Source of the DNA: Tragulus kanchil
Taxonomy: Eukaryota > Chordata > Mammalia > Artiodactyla > Tragulidae
NCBI GenBank assembly: GCA_022376925.1
Contig: JAIOJX010000031.1
Location: forward strand, 134,496,854 to 134,560,853
DNA length: 64,000 nucleotides
Reading direction: 5' to 3'
Program-made: the position numbers and the translations under genes
In this document: positions 22,701 to 34,649 of the stretch, in pieces
Layout: each line of letters starts with the position of its first letter
Position numbering within the stretch: the first letter of the stretch is position 1
Notes under the pieces: generated by a model
The model's input: the letters and a program-made list of their open reading frames with translations, nothing else
Databases searched by the model: none
What the model was told of the DNA's origin: nothing

Positions 22701-23518
22701 CTAGAGAAGTAGAAAATTGAGAAAAGCATGAGGGAGAAGTGATGCCATAGTAGAGGACAGTGAAGAAGCAGCGACATCAAAGAATAAGCGATGTAAAGGA
22801 AGTTTAGAGAAAAGCAGGCTCTCCGGAGTGTTAAAGAGGACCAGCATAGGGAGTTGTTCAGTTTGAATCTTTGCGACCCCAGTATCCCCCAGCGTTCGCT
22901 CATATTCATGTGCAAGTTGAGGCCAGTGATGCAGTCTAACGGTCTGGCCCTCTGCTGCCGCCTTCTATAGCCTTCAAGGGAGAGGGCCAGTAACATCAGC
23001 GGTCGCAAAGAGGGCGACAATGGAGAGGCAGTTCACACAGAACAGGCAAAGAGGACACATGAATAGGGACCTTGGCTTAGAAGGGCAATATCCTGCTGGG
23101 AGCAAAGGGGACTGCTTGTGATTGGAGGAGCTGAGAAAGAAAGCCAGCTGGAAGGAGACATAGCCAAGTGGGCCTGCCAAGGAGTTAGGAGGAAGCGAGG
23201 GCAGAGGTGGAGAAAAAGGCAGAAATGCGCGTAGATTTAGGATAATCAGGAAGGGTGGAGAGAAAGCATCTTGTCAGGGAACAAATTGCAGAGAGAGGCA
23301 GGAAAGTACTTAGGGGAGAAATAGAGAGGAAGACAGGAACATCAGGAGAGCAGAGGGAAGAGAAAGGGAGAGGTACAGAGAAACAGGTAAACAGATAAAC
23401 CAAGTGAAATGGAAACGACTCGGTCGTGTAGGTGGCGGGGCTACTAGACCCGAAAGAGAGCTGAATCGATTGGATAAGGATTATTAAGTCATGATACACT
23501 GATTTTGGGCCTTTAAAA
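22701..23518 (+). other. Purine-rich intron 1 of unit B
   Basis: Long GA-rich stretch with no coding signature. It resembles 46740-47270 and 55860-56060 in composition and motifs (gggagagaggaagacaggaa type), consistent with paralogous first introns. Confidence 0.5.
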
Positions 23519-23652
23519 AATATTTTTTATTTATTTGTTTGGCTGCACAGTAGTGGTATGTGGGATCTAGTTCCCTGAACCAGGAATCGAATCCAAGCCC
23601 CCTGCATTGGGAATGTGGAGTCCTAGCCACTGGACCAGGAGGAAAGTCTCTG
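23519..23652 (-). repeat. CHR-type SINE head, antisense
   Basis: tttggctgcacagtagtggt, cgaatccaagccccctgcat and actggaccaggaggaaag identify a diverged antisense tRNA-Glu head. Confidence 0.65.
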
Positions 23653-23778
23653 ATTTTTGGCTTTTAGAATGTAATAAATTTAAAACTTCTTTAGAGTTTA
23701 CAATGAGAATGAGAATTGCAAAACTTCTGATTGTAAGGCTTATACATGTTGTAATTATTTGTATTAAAAGATAACATT

Positions 23779-24045
23779 CGGGCTTCCCTGGTGGTCCAGT
23801 GGGTAAGGACACTGCCTTGCAGTGCAAGGGGCGCTGGTTCGATCCCTGGCCTGGGAACATCCCACGTGCTGCAGAATGGCTGGACCGATGTGTCCAACTA
23901 CCGAACTGGAGCTCTGGAGGCATGCGCCCAGACCTGGTGCTCTGCAGTGAGAGAGGCCACTGCGATGAGAGGCCCACACAGGCCAAAGAACAAAAAAGAT
24001 AAGTGAATGAAAGATCAATAGAAGTGGCCAAAAAAAAAAAAAAAT
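23779..24045 (+). repeat. CHR-type tRNA-Glu SINE
   Basis: Sense gggcttccctggtggtccag through gatcaatagaagtggcc and an A tail. Flanking gataacat (23770 and 24046) is the TSD. Confidence 0.88.
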
Positions 24046-24454
24046 GATAACATCCATGTGCAGAGCTGTTGAAGTGGGGGCGGCGGCAGTGATTGATTCT
24101 CTCAGATGGGGGTCACCCCCTTCCTTTATCCTGGCGTGGGGTAACGGTTATGGAGAGGAGAAGCGGGGCAAGAGATGACTGATTCTGTCATTCCATGTAG
24201 CCTTTTAAAGGAATATTAAATGTATTCTTTGTGATGATTTTACTTATTTCTCCTTTCTTTATACTTAATTATTTTTTTAGCTTGAGATAAAGATTAGTTC
24301 GTTCAATACCTACCTTCCTGTAAACAGTGACTCACTTCCAAAATAAAGACTCCGTGGCCTCCTATAATTAAATCATGCCATTCTTTTCTAAATGTTATAT
24401 TCTCAATTTTTGTTTTTACTTTGTACAAGAATTCTTCAGGTAAAAGTTTTTGTT

Positions 24455-24735
24455 GTTGTTGTTTATTTATTTTGGGGTCCGCTGGGTCTTTGTTACTGCT
24501 TGTGGGATTTCTCTAGTTGTGACGAGCGAGGGCTACTCTTGTTTGAGATGCTTGGGTTTCTCATTGCGGTAACTTCTCTTGCTGAGGAGCATAGGCTCTA
24601 GGAGTGTGGGCTCAGTAGTTGTGATATATGGGCTTAGTTGCTCTGTGACATGTGGAATCTTCCCCGACCAGGAATAGAACCCATGTACCCTGCATTGGCA
24701 GGCAGACTCTGAACCACTGCACCACCGGGGAAGTT
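24455..24735 (-). repeat. CHR-2-like SINE
   Basis: Antisense body (ttttggggtccgctgggtct) and head (actgcaccaccggggaagt), moderately diverged. Confidence 0.75.
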
Positions 24736-25240
24736 GCCAGATGAAAAATTTTTAACAAGCTGATTCACTTCAGATTTATTTTACATTTATTTGAGGCCTG
24801 TTTGCTGTATTCTCTATGTTTTATCTTGGAAATGTTTTTGGATAACTAGTGAATAGTTATAGACTATTTCGATGAGTACTTAGTAATGATGTCAGTGATC
24901 TTTTACGTTAACAGTTAAGATGTAATTTAACCAGTCGGTCTTATATTCCGTTTTCCTCTCATCTGGTAACTACTGAGCTGTGAGATGGTCTGATGTGGCT
25001 TCTCTCAGGTCCAGAAGCTGAGAAACAGTGACCCTTGAAATAAATGGCTAAATTGTCCATGTGACTGTTTGTGGCAGTTCTTCCTGGAGGGAGTGCCCCG
25101 CTGTACTTAGAATTTTAAATGGATTCCAGTCCTCCAAAATGAAAAGGAGACCAGAGGATGGTGGCAGGAATGTAGCCTCAGCACGAGAGAGACAGTCCTC
25201 AGACGTCTTGTGAGAATAAGGGAGGACTTCTGTAACTGTG
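24736..25240. other. Unclassified intron sequence
   Basis: No repeat family or exon that I recognise; it lies between the CpG promoter and exon 25975 of unit B. Confidence 0.4.
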
Positions 25241-25611
25241 AAGGGAGGACTCAGACATCCACTGTCTTCCCTGTGTCCACAGGGCAGCACCCTGATTCTT
25301 CAGGTTGCTCCACAGCACCCTGTCATCCTCAGGGCCCGGCCAGTGTCTCCAGCCTCATCCTGGGAGCTAATGCTGTTCTCATGGTCGTCTGTCCTGGTCA
25401 CATTCACTTAGTCCCTTGTTCACATACACCAAAAACTTTTCCGTCACCATCTTAGTTTCTACTCCTGCCTTTGGTTGTTCAATCAGCATAACTCTCGGTC
25501 TGTTTCTTCAAGTCTAGGCCAGCAAGATCTCATGTCCTTCTGCTCATCTCTGTCACATTACCAAGGTTTACTGCCTCTATGTTAATCACTCTCATCAGAA
25601 ATGCCCTTCTC

Positions 25612-25892
25612 TGGGCTTCCCCAGTGGTCCAGTGTGTAAAGAGTCCACCTTGCAGTGCAAGGGGCACCAGTCCGATCCCTGGCATGGGAAGATCCCATAT
25701 GCCAAGGAAAGGCTGGACCGGTGTGTCCAATTACGAGCCAGCTCTCTGGAACACGTGTGCCTAGAGCCGGTGCTCTGCAACCAGAGAGACTGCTGCAATA
25801 GGAGGCCCACACAGACCAATGAATAAAAATGGATGAAGATAAATAAATGCAGGATGAATAAAAGAGGCCAAAATTTAAAAAGAAAAGAAAAG
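25612..25892 (+). repeat. CHR-type tRNA-Glu SINE
   Basis: Sense element (gggcttccccagtggtccag to an AAAAGAAAAG tail). The TSD agaaatgcccttc lies on both sides (25599 and 25892). D7 copy at 26722-27002. Confidence 0.88.
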
Positions 25893-25974
25893 AAATGCCC
25901 TTCACCTTTGATAATTTGGAGTCCTTCCTGGTTTCTGGTCACTGATGGATGCACTGTTTTCCTCTTCCCCCTAG

Positions 25975-26055
25975 GATGCCTGCAGTGTCTCTGAGAGTGA
26001 GGACTAGGACTGAGGGTTGGACTGAAGAATCCTCAGGCAAGATGAAGGGGACAAG
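25975..26055 (+). CDS. Putative small coding exon of KZNF unit B
   Basis: Bounded by a good acceptor (pyrimidine tract, cttccccctag, ending 25974) and donor (aag|gtaggt, 26056). An ATG at 25976 opens 26 codons to the exon end, leaving a split codon AG. Joined to the exon at 30927 this gives AGG and stays in frame through to MALSQ. The match of phase and frame is what supports it as coding; it may instead be 5'UTR, since the usual KZNF start is the downstream MALSQ methionine. D7 produces a second copy at 27085-27165. Expression cannot be judged. Confidence 0.5.
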
Positions 26056-27339
26056 GTAGGTGATGATGGTTCCCATATTTGTTCTGGACATTTCAACTCT
26101 AATTGATCTTTATCCCATGTGGATACCTAATTACTCAAAAGCAAAATGATGTAGGGAGTCCTAAACAGCCCAATAGAACTAGTGTCTGAGGTATCCTCTT
26201 GTGTAGTCTGCTCTGTCACTGCTCTGCTGTAGTCCTTGGATGTACACTCTGTACACCCAGGGACCAGTTGCCATCTTGGACAGCAGCTTTGCCTTCCAGC
26301 TGTTCATCTACTCAGAGACCGGGATACTGATCTCATCGGTTTGGGTCTGTAAGGGAGGACTCAGACATCCACTGTCTTCCCTGTGTCCACAGGGCAGCAC
26401 CCTGATTCTTCAGGTTGCTCCACAGCACCCTGTCATCCTCAGGGCCCGGCCAGTGTCTCCAGCCTCATCCTGGGAGCTAATGCTGTTCTCATGGTCGTCT
26501 GTCCTGGTCACATTCACTTAGTCCCTTGTTCACATACACCAAAAACTTTTCCGTCACCATCTTAGTTTCTACTCCTGCCTTTGGTTGTTCAATCAGCATA
26601 ACTCTCGGTCTGTTTCTTCAAGTCTAGGCCAGCAAGATCTCATGTCCTTCTGCTCATCTCTGTCACATTACCAAGGTTTACTGCCTCTATGTTAATCACT
26701 CTCATCAGAAATGCCCTTCTCTGGGCTTCCCCAGTGGTCCAGTGTGTAAAGAGTCCACCTTGCAGTGCAAGGGGCACCAGTCCGATCCCTGGCATGGGAA
26801 GATCCCATATGCCAAGGAAAGGCTGGACCGGTGTGTCCAATTACGAGCCAGCTCTCTGGAACACGTGTGCCTAGAGCCGGTGCTCTGCAACCAGAGAGAC
26901 TGCTGCAATAGGAGGCCCACACAGACCAATGAATAAAAATGGATGAAGATAAATAAATGCAGGATGAATAAAAGAGGCCAAAATTTAAAAAGAAAAGAAA
27001 AGAAATGCCCTTCACCTTTGATAATTTGGAGTCCTTCCTGGTTTCTGGTCACTGATGGATGCACTGTTTTCCTCTTCCCCCTAGGATGCCTGCAGTGTCT
27101 CTGAGAGTGAGGACTAGGACTGAGGGTTGGACTGAAGAATCCTCAGGCAAGATGAAGGGGACAAGGTAGGTGATGATGGTTCCCATATTTGTTCTGGACA
27201 TTTCAACTCTAATTGATCTTTATCCCATGTGGATACCTAATTACTCAAAAGCAAAATGATGTAGGGAGTCCTAAACAGCCCAATAGAACTAGTGTCTGAG
27301 GTATCCTCTTGTGTAGTCTGCTCTGTCACTGCTCTGCTG

Positions 27340-27928
27340 TAGTCCTTGGATGTACACTCTGTACACCCAGGGACCAGTTGCCATCTTGGACAGCAGCTTT
27401 GCCTTCCAGCTGTTCATCTACTCAGAGACCGGGATACTGAGTTTACTGTGGTTAGAGTGGCCGGAAGATTTGGAGTCAAAGGGAACATGAAGGAGACTCC
27501 TTGGTGCTTAAAGAGCTGGGGTATCTTCCCATTAGCTGTGATTGGAGAGAACAGGGACCAGTGAGACTTGGGCTTATCTTTTTTGGGGAGGGGGGTGCTT
27601 ATCTTTTTGTGAGTTTTTTACCGATCTAATCCAACTGTCATCCTTCAAGTGACTTTAAATCTCAACTAGATAATGTCCACAGTTGCTGGCAGGTTTTTCC
27701 AGGACAGCTAGCTTCTGTGTCTCCATACTGAATGCCCAGTGTCCTTGCATTTGCAGCATGTCCATTTCTGTTGCAATGCTCATGCCCAGTGGTCTCTGCT
27801 CTTTAGTCCTCTTATTCAACCATGCACAAAGAAGAGGTGGAAAAATGGGGAAAAGCGAAAGGGAGCTTGTCGAAAGTCTCCAGGAGGCTTGTGGGAGCAA
27901 CAGTGGGCCTGCGGATGAGCTCCAGTGA

Positions 27929-27963
<35 letters not shown>

Positions 27964-29523
27964 AGAGGGAGAGACAGGCGGCGGCATGGGATCATGAGGT
28001 GTATGAAAGTATTTACAAGGGCGGTCTCACTTCTGGCTGGAGGACCTGGATGTGGGCTCATGGCTAATTGTGGGCTCCGTGGAATGGTGGGCATCCCATA
28101 GTGTCTTAGCTCAGTTTCTCTGGGACCCAGATGTGGGAACTGAGGTTTGCTTGTCTGGGTGTAATTGGGAAACTTTGTGACCACACCTATGGAGGAAGAA
28201 ACGAAGGGGATTTGGGAAGAGGAGTGTTACCTGTAGTGGGTTAGAACCAAGGCCTGAGCCGAGCCCACAGGGAGACCTGGGTGCAGGAGGATGGGCCCAT
28301 TGGGCCTGAGAGTGGGGGTAGGATCCAGGAGGTGTCCCACAGCACCCCTTCCACATAGTAGAATTTGTGTGGTCTTTAGAGAGAGCAGGAATCATTATGC
28401 AATTATGAACAATAAGAAAGAAAAGGGCTTGCTGTTAGTCCTTGGATGTACACTCTGTACACCCAGGGACCAGTTGCCATCTTGGACAGCAGCTTTGCCT
28501 TCCAGCTGTTCATCTACTCAGAGACCGGGATACTGAGTTTACTGTGGTTAGAGTGGCCGGAAGATTTGGAGTCAAAGGGAACATGAAGGAGACTCCTTGG
28601 TGCTTAAAGAGCTGGGGTATCTTCCCATTAGCTGTGATTGGAGAGAACAGGGACCAGTGAGACTTGGGCTTATCTTTTTTGGGGAGGGGGGTGCTTATCT
28701 TTTTGTGAGTTTTTTACCGATCTAATCCAACTGTCATCCTTCAAGTGACTTTAAATCTCAACTAGATAATGTCCACAGTTGCTGGCAGGTTTTTCCAGGA
28801 CAGCTAGCTTCTGTGTCTCCATACTGAATGCCCAGTGTCCTTGCATTTGCAGCATGTCCATTTCTGTTGCAATGCTCATGCCCAGTGGTCTCTGCTCTTT
28901 AGTCCTCTTATTCAACCATGCACAAAGAAGAGGTGGAAAAATGGGGAAAAGCGAAAGGGAGCTTGTCGAAAGTCTCCAGGAGGCTTGTGGGAGCAACAGT
29001 GGGCCTGCGGATGAGCTCCAGTGAATATGTGTGTGTGTGTGTGTGTGTGTGTGCGTGAGAGGGAGAGACAGGCGGCGGCATGGGATCATGAGGTGTATGA
29101 AAGTATTTACAAGGGCGGTCTCACTTCTGGCTGGAGGACCTGGATGTGGGCTCATGGCTAATTGTGGGCTCCGTGGAATGGTGGGCATCCCATAGTGTCT
29201 TAGCTCAGTTTCTCTGGGACCCAGATGTGGGAACTGAGGTTTGCTTGTCTGGGTGTAATTGGGAAACTTTGTGACCACACCTATGGAGGAAGAAACGAAG
29301 GGGATTTGGGAAGAGGAGTGTTACCTGTAGTGGGTTAGAACCAAGGCCTGAGCCGAGCCCACAGGGAGACCTGGGTGCAGGAGGATGGGCCCATTGGGCC
29401 TGAGAGTGGGGGTAGGATCCAGGAGGTGTCCCACAGCACCCCTTCCACATAGTAGAATTTGTGTGGTCTTTAGAGAGAGCAGGAATCATTATGCAATTAT
29501 GAACAATAAGAAAGAAAAGGGCT
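27340..29523. repeat. D8: ~1.1 kb direct tandem duplication
   Basis: 27340-28429 recurs at 28436-29523 (offset 1096, then 1094 after a shorter TG run in the second copy). Its first copy overlaps the second copy of D7, so 27340-27440 occurs three times in the window. Content is unit B intron plus a TG microsatellite. Confidence 0.93.
27929..27961 (+). repeat. (TG)n microsatellite
   Basis: About 15 TG units followed by cgtgagaggg. The D8 copy at 29026-29055 is one unit shorter. The ORFs of T-H repeats on the minus strand here are microsatellite translations. Confidence 0.9.
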
Positions 29524-29529
29524 ACAACC

Positions 29530-29826
29530 CAACTTATTTCTGAGGCTCCAAAAGCAAAAGCAGGTCACTGCCCATGATTTCTTTTCACAGCTTAACCTAG
29601 AGTCCGGTGTGGGCAGATCACCTCAGCTTCCTTCTGGCCTTAACCATCAATCCAGCCTTACCCACACCTCCATTTAAGGGACCAGCCTGCCCCGCTTTTG
29701 GGGAGGAGCAAGGGCACCTACTTATTCTTTCTCCCCCTTACTGCAGCAGGAGTCTGAATAAAGCCTTCTCTGAATGTCTTCTCTGGTCTCTTAACTATTT
29801 CTGTTGATTAAAGAGCCTAAGATTCC
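29530..29826 (+). mobile_element. ERV LTR fragment
   Basis: LTR 3' anatomy: tccatttaagggaccagcct as a TATA-like region, AATAAA at 29757 in gagtctgaataaagccttct, then a U5-like end. The boundaries are uncertain. Confidence 0.5.
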
Positions 29827-29836
29827 AGGTAAGTAA

Positions 29837-29838
<2 letters not shown>

Positions 29839-29874
<36 letters not shown>
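29839..29874 (+). repeat. (CA)n microsatellite
   Basis: Perfect CA run of about 18 units just after the LTR fragment. Confidence 0.92.
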
Positions 29875-29876
<2 letters not shown>

Positions 29877-30345
29877 TAATGACATATTATACAGCCATAA
29901 AAATGGAGATTTTTGTCACTTGGGACAACTTAGATGTGTGTAGACAGTGTGTATTATGCTAAGTGAATTAAGACAGGGAAACACTGATATTGTATGAGCT
30001 CAATTATAATGTGAAAGTGAAACTCAGTAGTACCAGACAGTAGGATGGTGGTTATCTGGGACTGGAGATGAGGAATATGGGGACATGTTGGTCAAAATGT
30101 ACAGACTTTGAGGTGTAAAATGAGTAAGTTCTGGGGAGCTGTTTAGCATACTGACTCTAGTTAATCCTACTCTATTACTGCCTACCGGAAATTTGCCAGG
30201 AGAGTCAATCATAAAGTATTGTCACCACTCAGGAACATGAGAGGAGATGGATGTGTTGCTTGATAGATTGTGATAAATATTTCACAGTGTAGCCGCTGTC
30301 GCATGGTCACATCAGGCACGGTATTTATACACATACCCTTTTTGT
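29875..30345 (+). repeat. Old L1 3' end
   Basis: gataatgacatattatacag, ccataaaaatggagattttt and the downstream 3'UTR-like sequence resemble an ancient L1 end. It is heavily diverged. Confidence 0.45.
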
Positions 30346-30926
30346 TAGTTGATTCTACCTCAGTAAAGCTGGGAAAGAAGAAAGTGGGAGGTGGACTGGG
30401 TTTGCCTCCTTGAGTGGTGCTCACCCAGGCTTCACATGAGACCCATGAGGTGTTTTGCACGACCATGTTGTACCCCTCCCCCATCAGACACCCTCCTGAG
30501 GTACTTGTGAGGGGCCTAGCCCCAGGAGTGCTCACGGTGCCCTGGATGATTCTGCTCTGGGTCCTGCAGTGAGCACCAGGGCTCTGTGGCCTCCACTTCT
30601 GAGAGTGAGCTCAGCCCCTGGGAGAGGGCAGGGCACTCTGCTCTGAGTAGGGATGGGCCAGGGCCTGGTCTATGACCTGGAAGAGGTTGTCGGGTCAGCT
30701 GAGGTGCCCACTGCTGTTGGTACATGAGGCCTCAGCAGGAGGGGAGTGTGATCTGAAGGAACGTGTGGGAAAACTCTGTGTTGGTCATAGTGCAGCACTT
30801 GACTGTCCTGAGTCCCTCCTGTGACAGTCTATTCCACATGGTAAGGTCTTCCCTGTGTATGTGATTGTGGCACAGGCTGGGGGTGTGTTAACTGTAAGCA
30901 TTAAACAGCACATTTTCAACTTTCAG
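30346..30926 (+). other. Unit B intron paralogous to the unit D intron
   Basis: 30640-30926 aligns by eye with 56480-56745 and 57830-57859 (shared gaccagggcctggtct, gtcgggtcagctgaggtgcc, aggaggggagtgtgatctga, gcattaaacagcac). This shows that units B and D arose by segmental duplication. Confidence 0.7.
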
Positions 30927-31020
30927 GATAGATGTCTGCAGACCCATGGTGCCTGAGAAAGAAGCCCTGAAGAGGAGGAAGAGGAGAGAAACAACGGAGT
31001 CAGGAATGGCTCTTTCTCAG
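30927..31020 (+). CDS. KZNF start exon of unit B
   Basis: Acceptor caactttcag (ending 30926) and donor cag|gtaatg (31021). Two in-frame ATGs, 30946 and 31006; the second begins MALSQ, the usual KZNF start just before the KRAB box, and is preceded by a lysine/arginine-rich KRRKRR stretch. It is the clear paralogue of 57860-57952. The exon ends in phase 0, as needed to join a KRAB-A exon beginning with GAA CAG. No KRAB exon follows it in this unit, so it is probably an orphan of a degenerate gene, although it could splice to a distant exon. Confidence 0.75.
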
Positions 31021-31599
31021 GTAATGACATATTCTCAGTTGTTTTTTCTATCTGTCCTTCCCGAAATGCCCTTTTCTGGACTCACTAATCTTGTGTGACT
31101 CTGTAGTGTCCTGCCTGAAACCTGGACGTGCACACTCACTGGGGCTTCCATCAGGGCCTGTCGTCTCTACTTAGGTTCCATCTCCCCCTGACCCAGTGAC
31201 CTGGACCTTGTGAGGAGGCTCCAGTGGGCACCATCCTGGGCAGGGCTTCTCACCTATGGGTTGGAGATGTGGAATCAGTGCTGTTGGGCAGTAGCGGTTG
31301 CTTAGGGTCCAACAGGATGCATTGTCTGCTCTCTGTCAACCAAAGTAAAGAAGCTGCACATGGAAGTCAGCTATTACATGCCAACGTCTGGTAAAATCTA
31401 GAGATCAGATCAAGGAGGGGAAATTTGTTCTTTTTCTAATGCCATTGAATATGCATGAGTGAGTCACTTTCTTCAAAATCTTAATGATTGGGAGTGGAAT
31501 GGAAATTCAGAGACAGACTTCCTTGATAGTGGATGTTTTATTGCATTATCGAATTTGCTCTATGAAAATAATGTAAGTTTCTGATAGTTGGAAATTCTT
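31021..31599 (+). other. Unit B intron, proximal part
   Basis: 31021-31105 aligns with 47701-47775 and 57953-58010 (ctcagt, ctgtcctt, gaaatgccctt). No coding signature is visible. Confidence 0.6.
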
Positions 31600-32080
31600 T
31601 TTTTAAATTTTTTTAATGTTTTGCTTTTACAGAGTTTTGTTGTTTACAGATAGGTATGATCCCATATTAGTCATATGTATATCCCATCCCCCACCATCCC
31701 ACCCCTCCATCCCATCGCATAGCCCTTGTGTAAGATCTCTTAACCCACAGTGCATTGACAATAGTTACCTTTTTTACATATGCTAGTAAATGGCTCCATG
31801 TTACTCTTTCCATATCTCTCACCTACTCTTCCCTTTCCCCAATGTCCATAAGTCTCTTCCCTATGACTGTTTTTCCACTGATGCTCTGCGTGTGTATTTA
31901 TCAGTATGGTCTTACTAGATTCCATATATATGTGTTAATATACAATACTTGTCCTTCTCTTTTTGACTTACTTCACTTTGTATAATAGGTTCTAGATTCA
32001 TCCATCTCATTAGGACTGAATCTTCTGTATTTCTTTTTGTGGCTGAGAAGTGCTCCATTGTATGTATGTACTAAAGCTTC
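31600..32080 (-). repeat. L1 3' end, antisense
   Basis: tttttacagagttttgttg, ttctctttttgacttacttc and gtgctccattgtatgtatgt are reversed late-ORF2 and 3'UTR L1 motifs. Interrupted shortly downstream by the solo LTR. Confidence 0.7.
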
Positions 32081-32143
32081 TTTAAGTCATTTTTATTACC
32101 TCCATCACTCAGAAGTTGTCTTTCTACTCTGTGGATTGTATTG

Positions 32144-32648
32144 TGTCCGGGACCGCGGGTCAGCCCGGCCACATCCTAAGCCTCCCACGCATGATTGTTG
32201 CAATACGCCGCTTGGCATCCTAAGCCTCCCACGCATGAATGTTGCAATATGCTGCTTGGGATGGCACTTGGCGGAGCCTCCAGCATAAGAGCATCGTCAT
32301 ATTTTCCCAAAGATGGCACCTGGTGGATGTAGGGAGGCGCGGCTTGAGACGTGTGCTCATTGCCATGATTGGCTGAGTGAAGTTTCCGCGCTCGTGATCA
32401 GTGCATGCTTCTCATAGACTCTTGCTGTGATGTAACCCTGTGCACAGTTGACCTTTTGAACGATTGGCTGTGTTTGACTCCTTCCTCTTTCCTTCCTCTT
32501 TCCGTACAGCATAAATACCGCTCCCTTTCAACAATAAAACTAGACTTGATCAGACTCCTGTCTTGTCTCCATTTCTCATGTCTCTTGTCCTCTCAATTCC
32601 CACTCCTCCCCTTTAGGTCTGCATTGACGAATCCCGCGGGTCGGGACA
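32144..32648 (+). mobile_element. Class II (ERVK-like) solo LTR
   Basis: A 505-bp LTR starting TGTCCGGG and ending CGGGACA, with inverted ends and a 6-bp TSD, gtattg (32138-32143 and 32649-32654); 6 bp is typical of class II ERVs. TATA-like ataaata at 32511, AATAAA at 32533, then a C/T-rich R-U5. U3 contains a ~45-bp imperfect tandem repeat (32176-32260: tcctaagcctcccacgcatg twice). No internal viral genes remain. Confidence 0.88.
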
Positions 32649-32997
32649 GTATTGGGTGACACACTGAAGGTTTATCTTTGGTGAAAGTAGGTTTTATCTT
32701 TGATAAAAGCACCTAAGATTTCAGCTTCGTTCTTTTGCTAGAAGATACCTACATTCTCAGCACCATTCATTATTACTTTATTTTATTATTATTTTTTTAG
32801 CACTAAAAACATTTTGTTTTGGGATATAGCTGATTAACAATGTGGTGATAGATTCAGGTGAACAGGGAAGAGACTCAGCCATATGTATGTATGTATGTGT
32901 CCATTCTCCCCCAAACCCTCCTCCCATGCAGACTGGCACATAACATTGAGCAGAGTTCCATGTGCTATACAATAGGTTTTTTTGTTTTTTATACTTT

Positions 32998-33316
32998 TAT
33001 TTATTTATTCCTGGTTATTCTGGGTTTTCACTGCTGCCACAGGCTCCTCTCTAGTTGCAGGGAGTGGGAGCAAGCTTCCTGTGGCGGTGACTTCTCTTGT
33101 TGTGGAACTTGGGCTCTAGGGCACACAGGCTTCAATAGTTGCATCACTTGGGCTCAGTTGTTGCAGCTCTGAGGCTCTAGAGCACAGGCTGAATAGTTGT
33201 GGCTCATGGGCTTAGTTGCTCCGCAGCATTTGGGATCTTCTCAGATTAGGGATCGAACCCATGTCTCCTGCATTGACAGGCGAATTCTTTACCACTGAGC
33301 TACCAGGGAAGCCCTA
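32998..33316 (-). repeat. CHR-2-like SINE
   Basis: Antisense body (gggttttcactgctgccaca) and head ending accagggaagccc. The TSD acaatag lies about 32968 and 33315. Confidence 0.82.
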
Positions 33317-33349
33317 CAATAGACTTTTGTTGGTTATCCCTTTTTTTTT

Positions 33350-33620
33350 TTAAATTTTGGCCTTTTTTTAATATACTTTTAAAATTTATTTATTTTCATC
33401 TATCTTTATTCTTTGGCCCGTGTGGGCCTCCCATTGCAGTGGCCTCTCTCGTTGCAGAGCACTGGCTCTGGGCACATGCACTCCAGAGCACTGGCTCGTC
33501 ATTGGACACACCAGTCTGGCCGCTCCGTGGCACGTGGTATCTTCCCAGGCTAGGGATGGAACTAGTGCCCCTTGCAGTGCAAGGCGGACTCTTTACCCAT
33601 TGGACCACCAGGGAAGCCCT
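33350..33620 (-). repeat. CHR-type tRNA-Glu SINE
   Basis: Antisense, ending ttggaccaccagggaagccc. The flanking ttggttatc at 33330 and ggttatc at 33621 gives the TSD. Confidence 0.85.
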
Positions 33621-34649
33621 GGTTATCTATTTTAAACATAGCAATGTGTTCATAACCTTCCTAAATTCCTTAACTGTCCCTTCCCTGACACAATCATGAG
33701 TTCCTTATCTAATAAGTCTTTGAGTCTCTTTCTGCTCTGCCAGTAAGTTCATTTATATCGTTTCTTTTTAGATTCCACATATAAGTGATGTCATATGATA
33801 TTTCTTCTCATTCTGACTCACTTCACTGAGCATGGCACTCTGTAGGTCCGTCCTCGTGGCTGCAAATGGTCTCATTTCATTGTTTTTAATGGCTGAATAA
33901 TATTCTTTTGACTATATCATCCTTTCCCATTTCTCTGTCAGTGAATATTTAGGTTGTTTCCATGTCTTGGCCACTGTAAATAGTGCTTGAGTGAACATTG
34001 AAGTAAATGCATCTTTTTGGGCTCTGCTTTTTTTCTGGATATATGCCCAGCAGTGGGATTGCAGGATCATATGGTAGCTCTCTTTTAGTTTTTTAAGGAA
34101 TCTCCATATTGTTCTCCATAGTGGCTGAACTGATTTAAATTCCCACCAGCAGTGCCGGAGGGTTCCCTTCTCTTTACAACCTCTACAGCATTTGTTGATG
34201 GTAGATTTTTGGATTGTACCATTCTGACAGGTATAAGGTGATACCTCATTGTAGTTTTGATTTGCATGCCTATGATAACTAGCGATTTTGAACGTTTTTT
34301 CATGTGCCGGTTGGCCATCTGTATATCCTCTTTAGAGAAGTGTCTGTTTAGGTATTCTGCTCATGTTTTGAGTGGATTGTTTGTTTTGATGCTATTAAGT
34401 ATTATAAGCTATTGTAAATTTTGGAGACTAATCCCTTATCAGTCACATTATTTGCAAATTTTTTCTCCCAATGTATGGGTTGTCTTTTTGTTTTGTTTAT
34501 TGTTTTCTATGCTGTCAGCACCATTCATTATTGAGACTGACATTCCTTCTTTGTGTAGTGTTGGCATCCTTGTCAACACATTTTTCATATTTACCAGTAA
34601 TTATTTCTGGTATTCTTTTTTTCTTTCTGCTATTCTTTTCTTCTTTCTG

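Larger units (their letters stand above)
25241..27440. repeat. D7: ~1.11 kb direct tandem duplication
   Basis: 25241-26330 recurs at 26351-27440, offset 1110, with no difference that I noticed. It carries a CHR SINE and the putative exon 25975-26055. Filler 26331-26350. Confidence 0.94.
32795..34525 (-). mobile_element. L1 3' half, antisense, with two SINE insertions
   Basis: Reversed L1 ORF2/3'UTR: attctgactcacttcactga, ggatatatgcccagcagtgg, gtgggattgcaggatcatat and cccaccagcagtgccggag. A CHR-2-like SINE (32998-33316) and a CHR SINE (33350-33620) lie in it, both antisense. The reading frame is broken throughout. Confidence 0.85.

Noticed and set aside
23800..23872. Possible tRNA-Glu gene
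   Set aside because: The A and B boxes are present, but it continues into the SINE body and poly(A) tail with a TSD, so it is a SINE head.
27655..27987. Minus-strand ORF with a histidine-threonine repeat
   Set aside because: The repeat is a translated TG microsatellite; no splice or start context supports a gene, and it is duplicated by D8.
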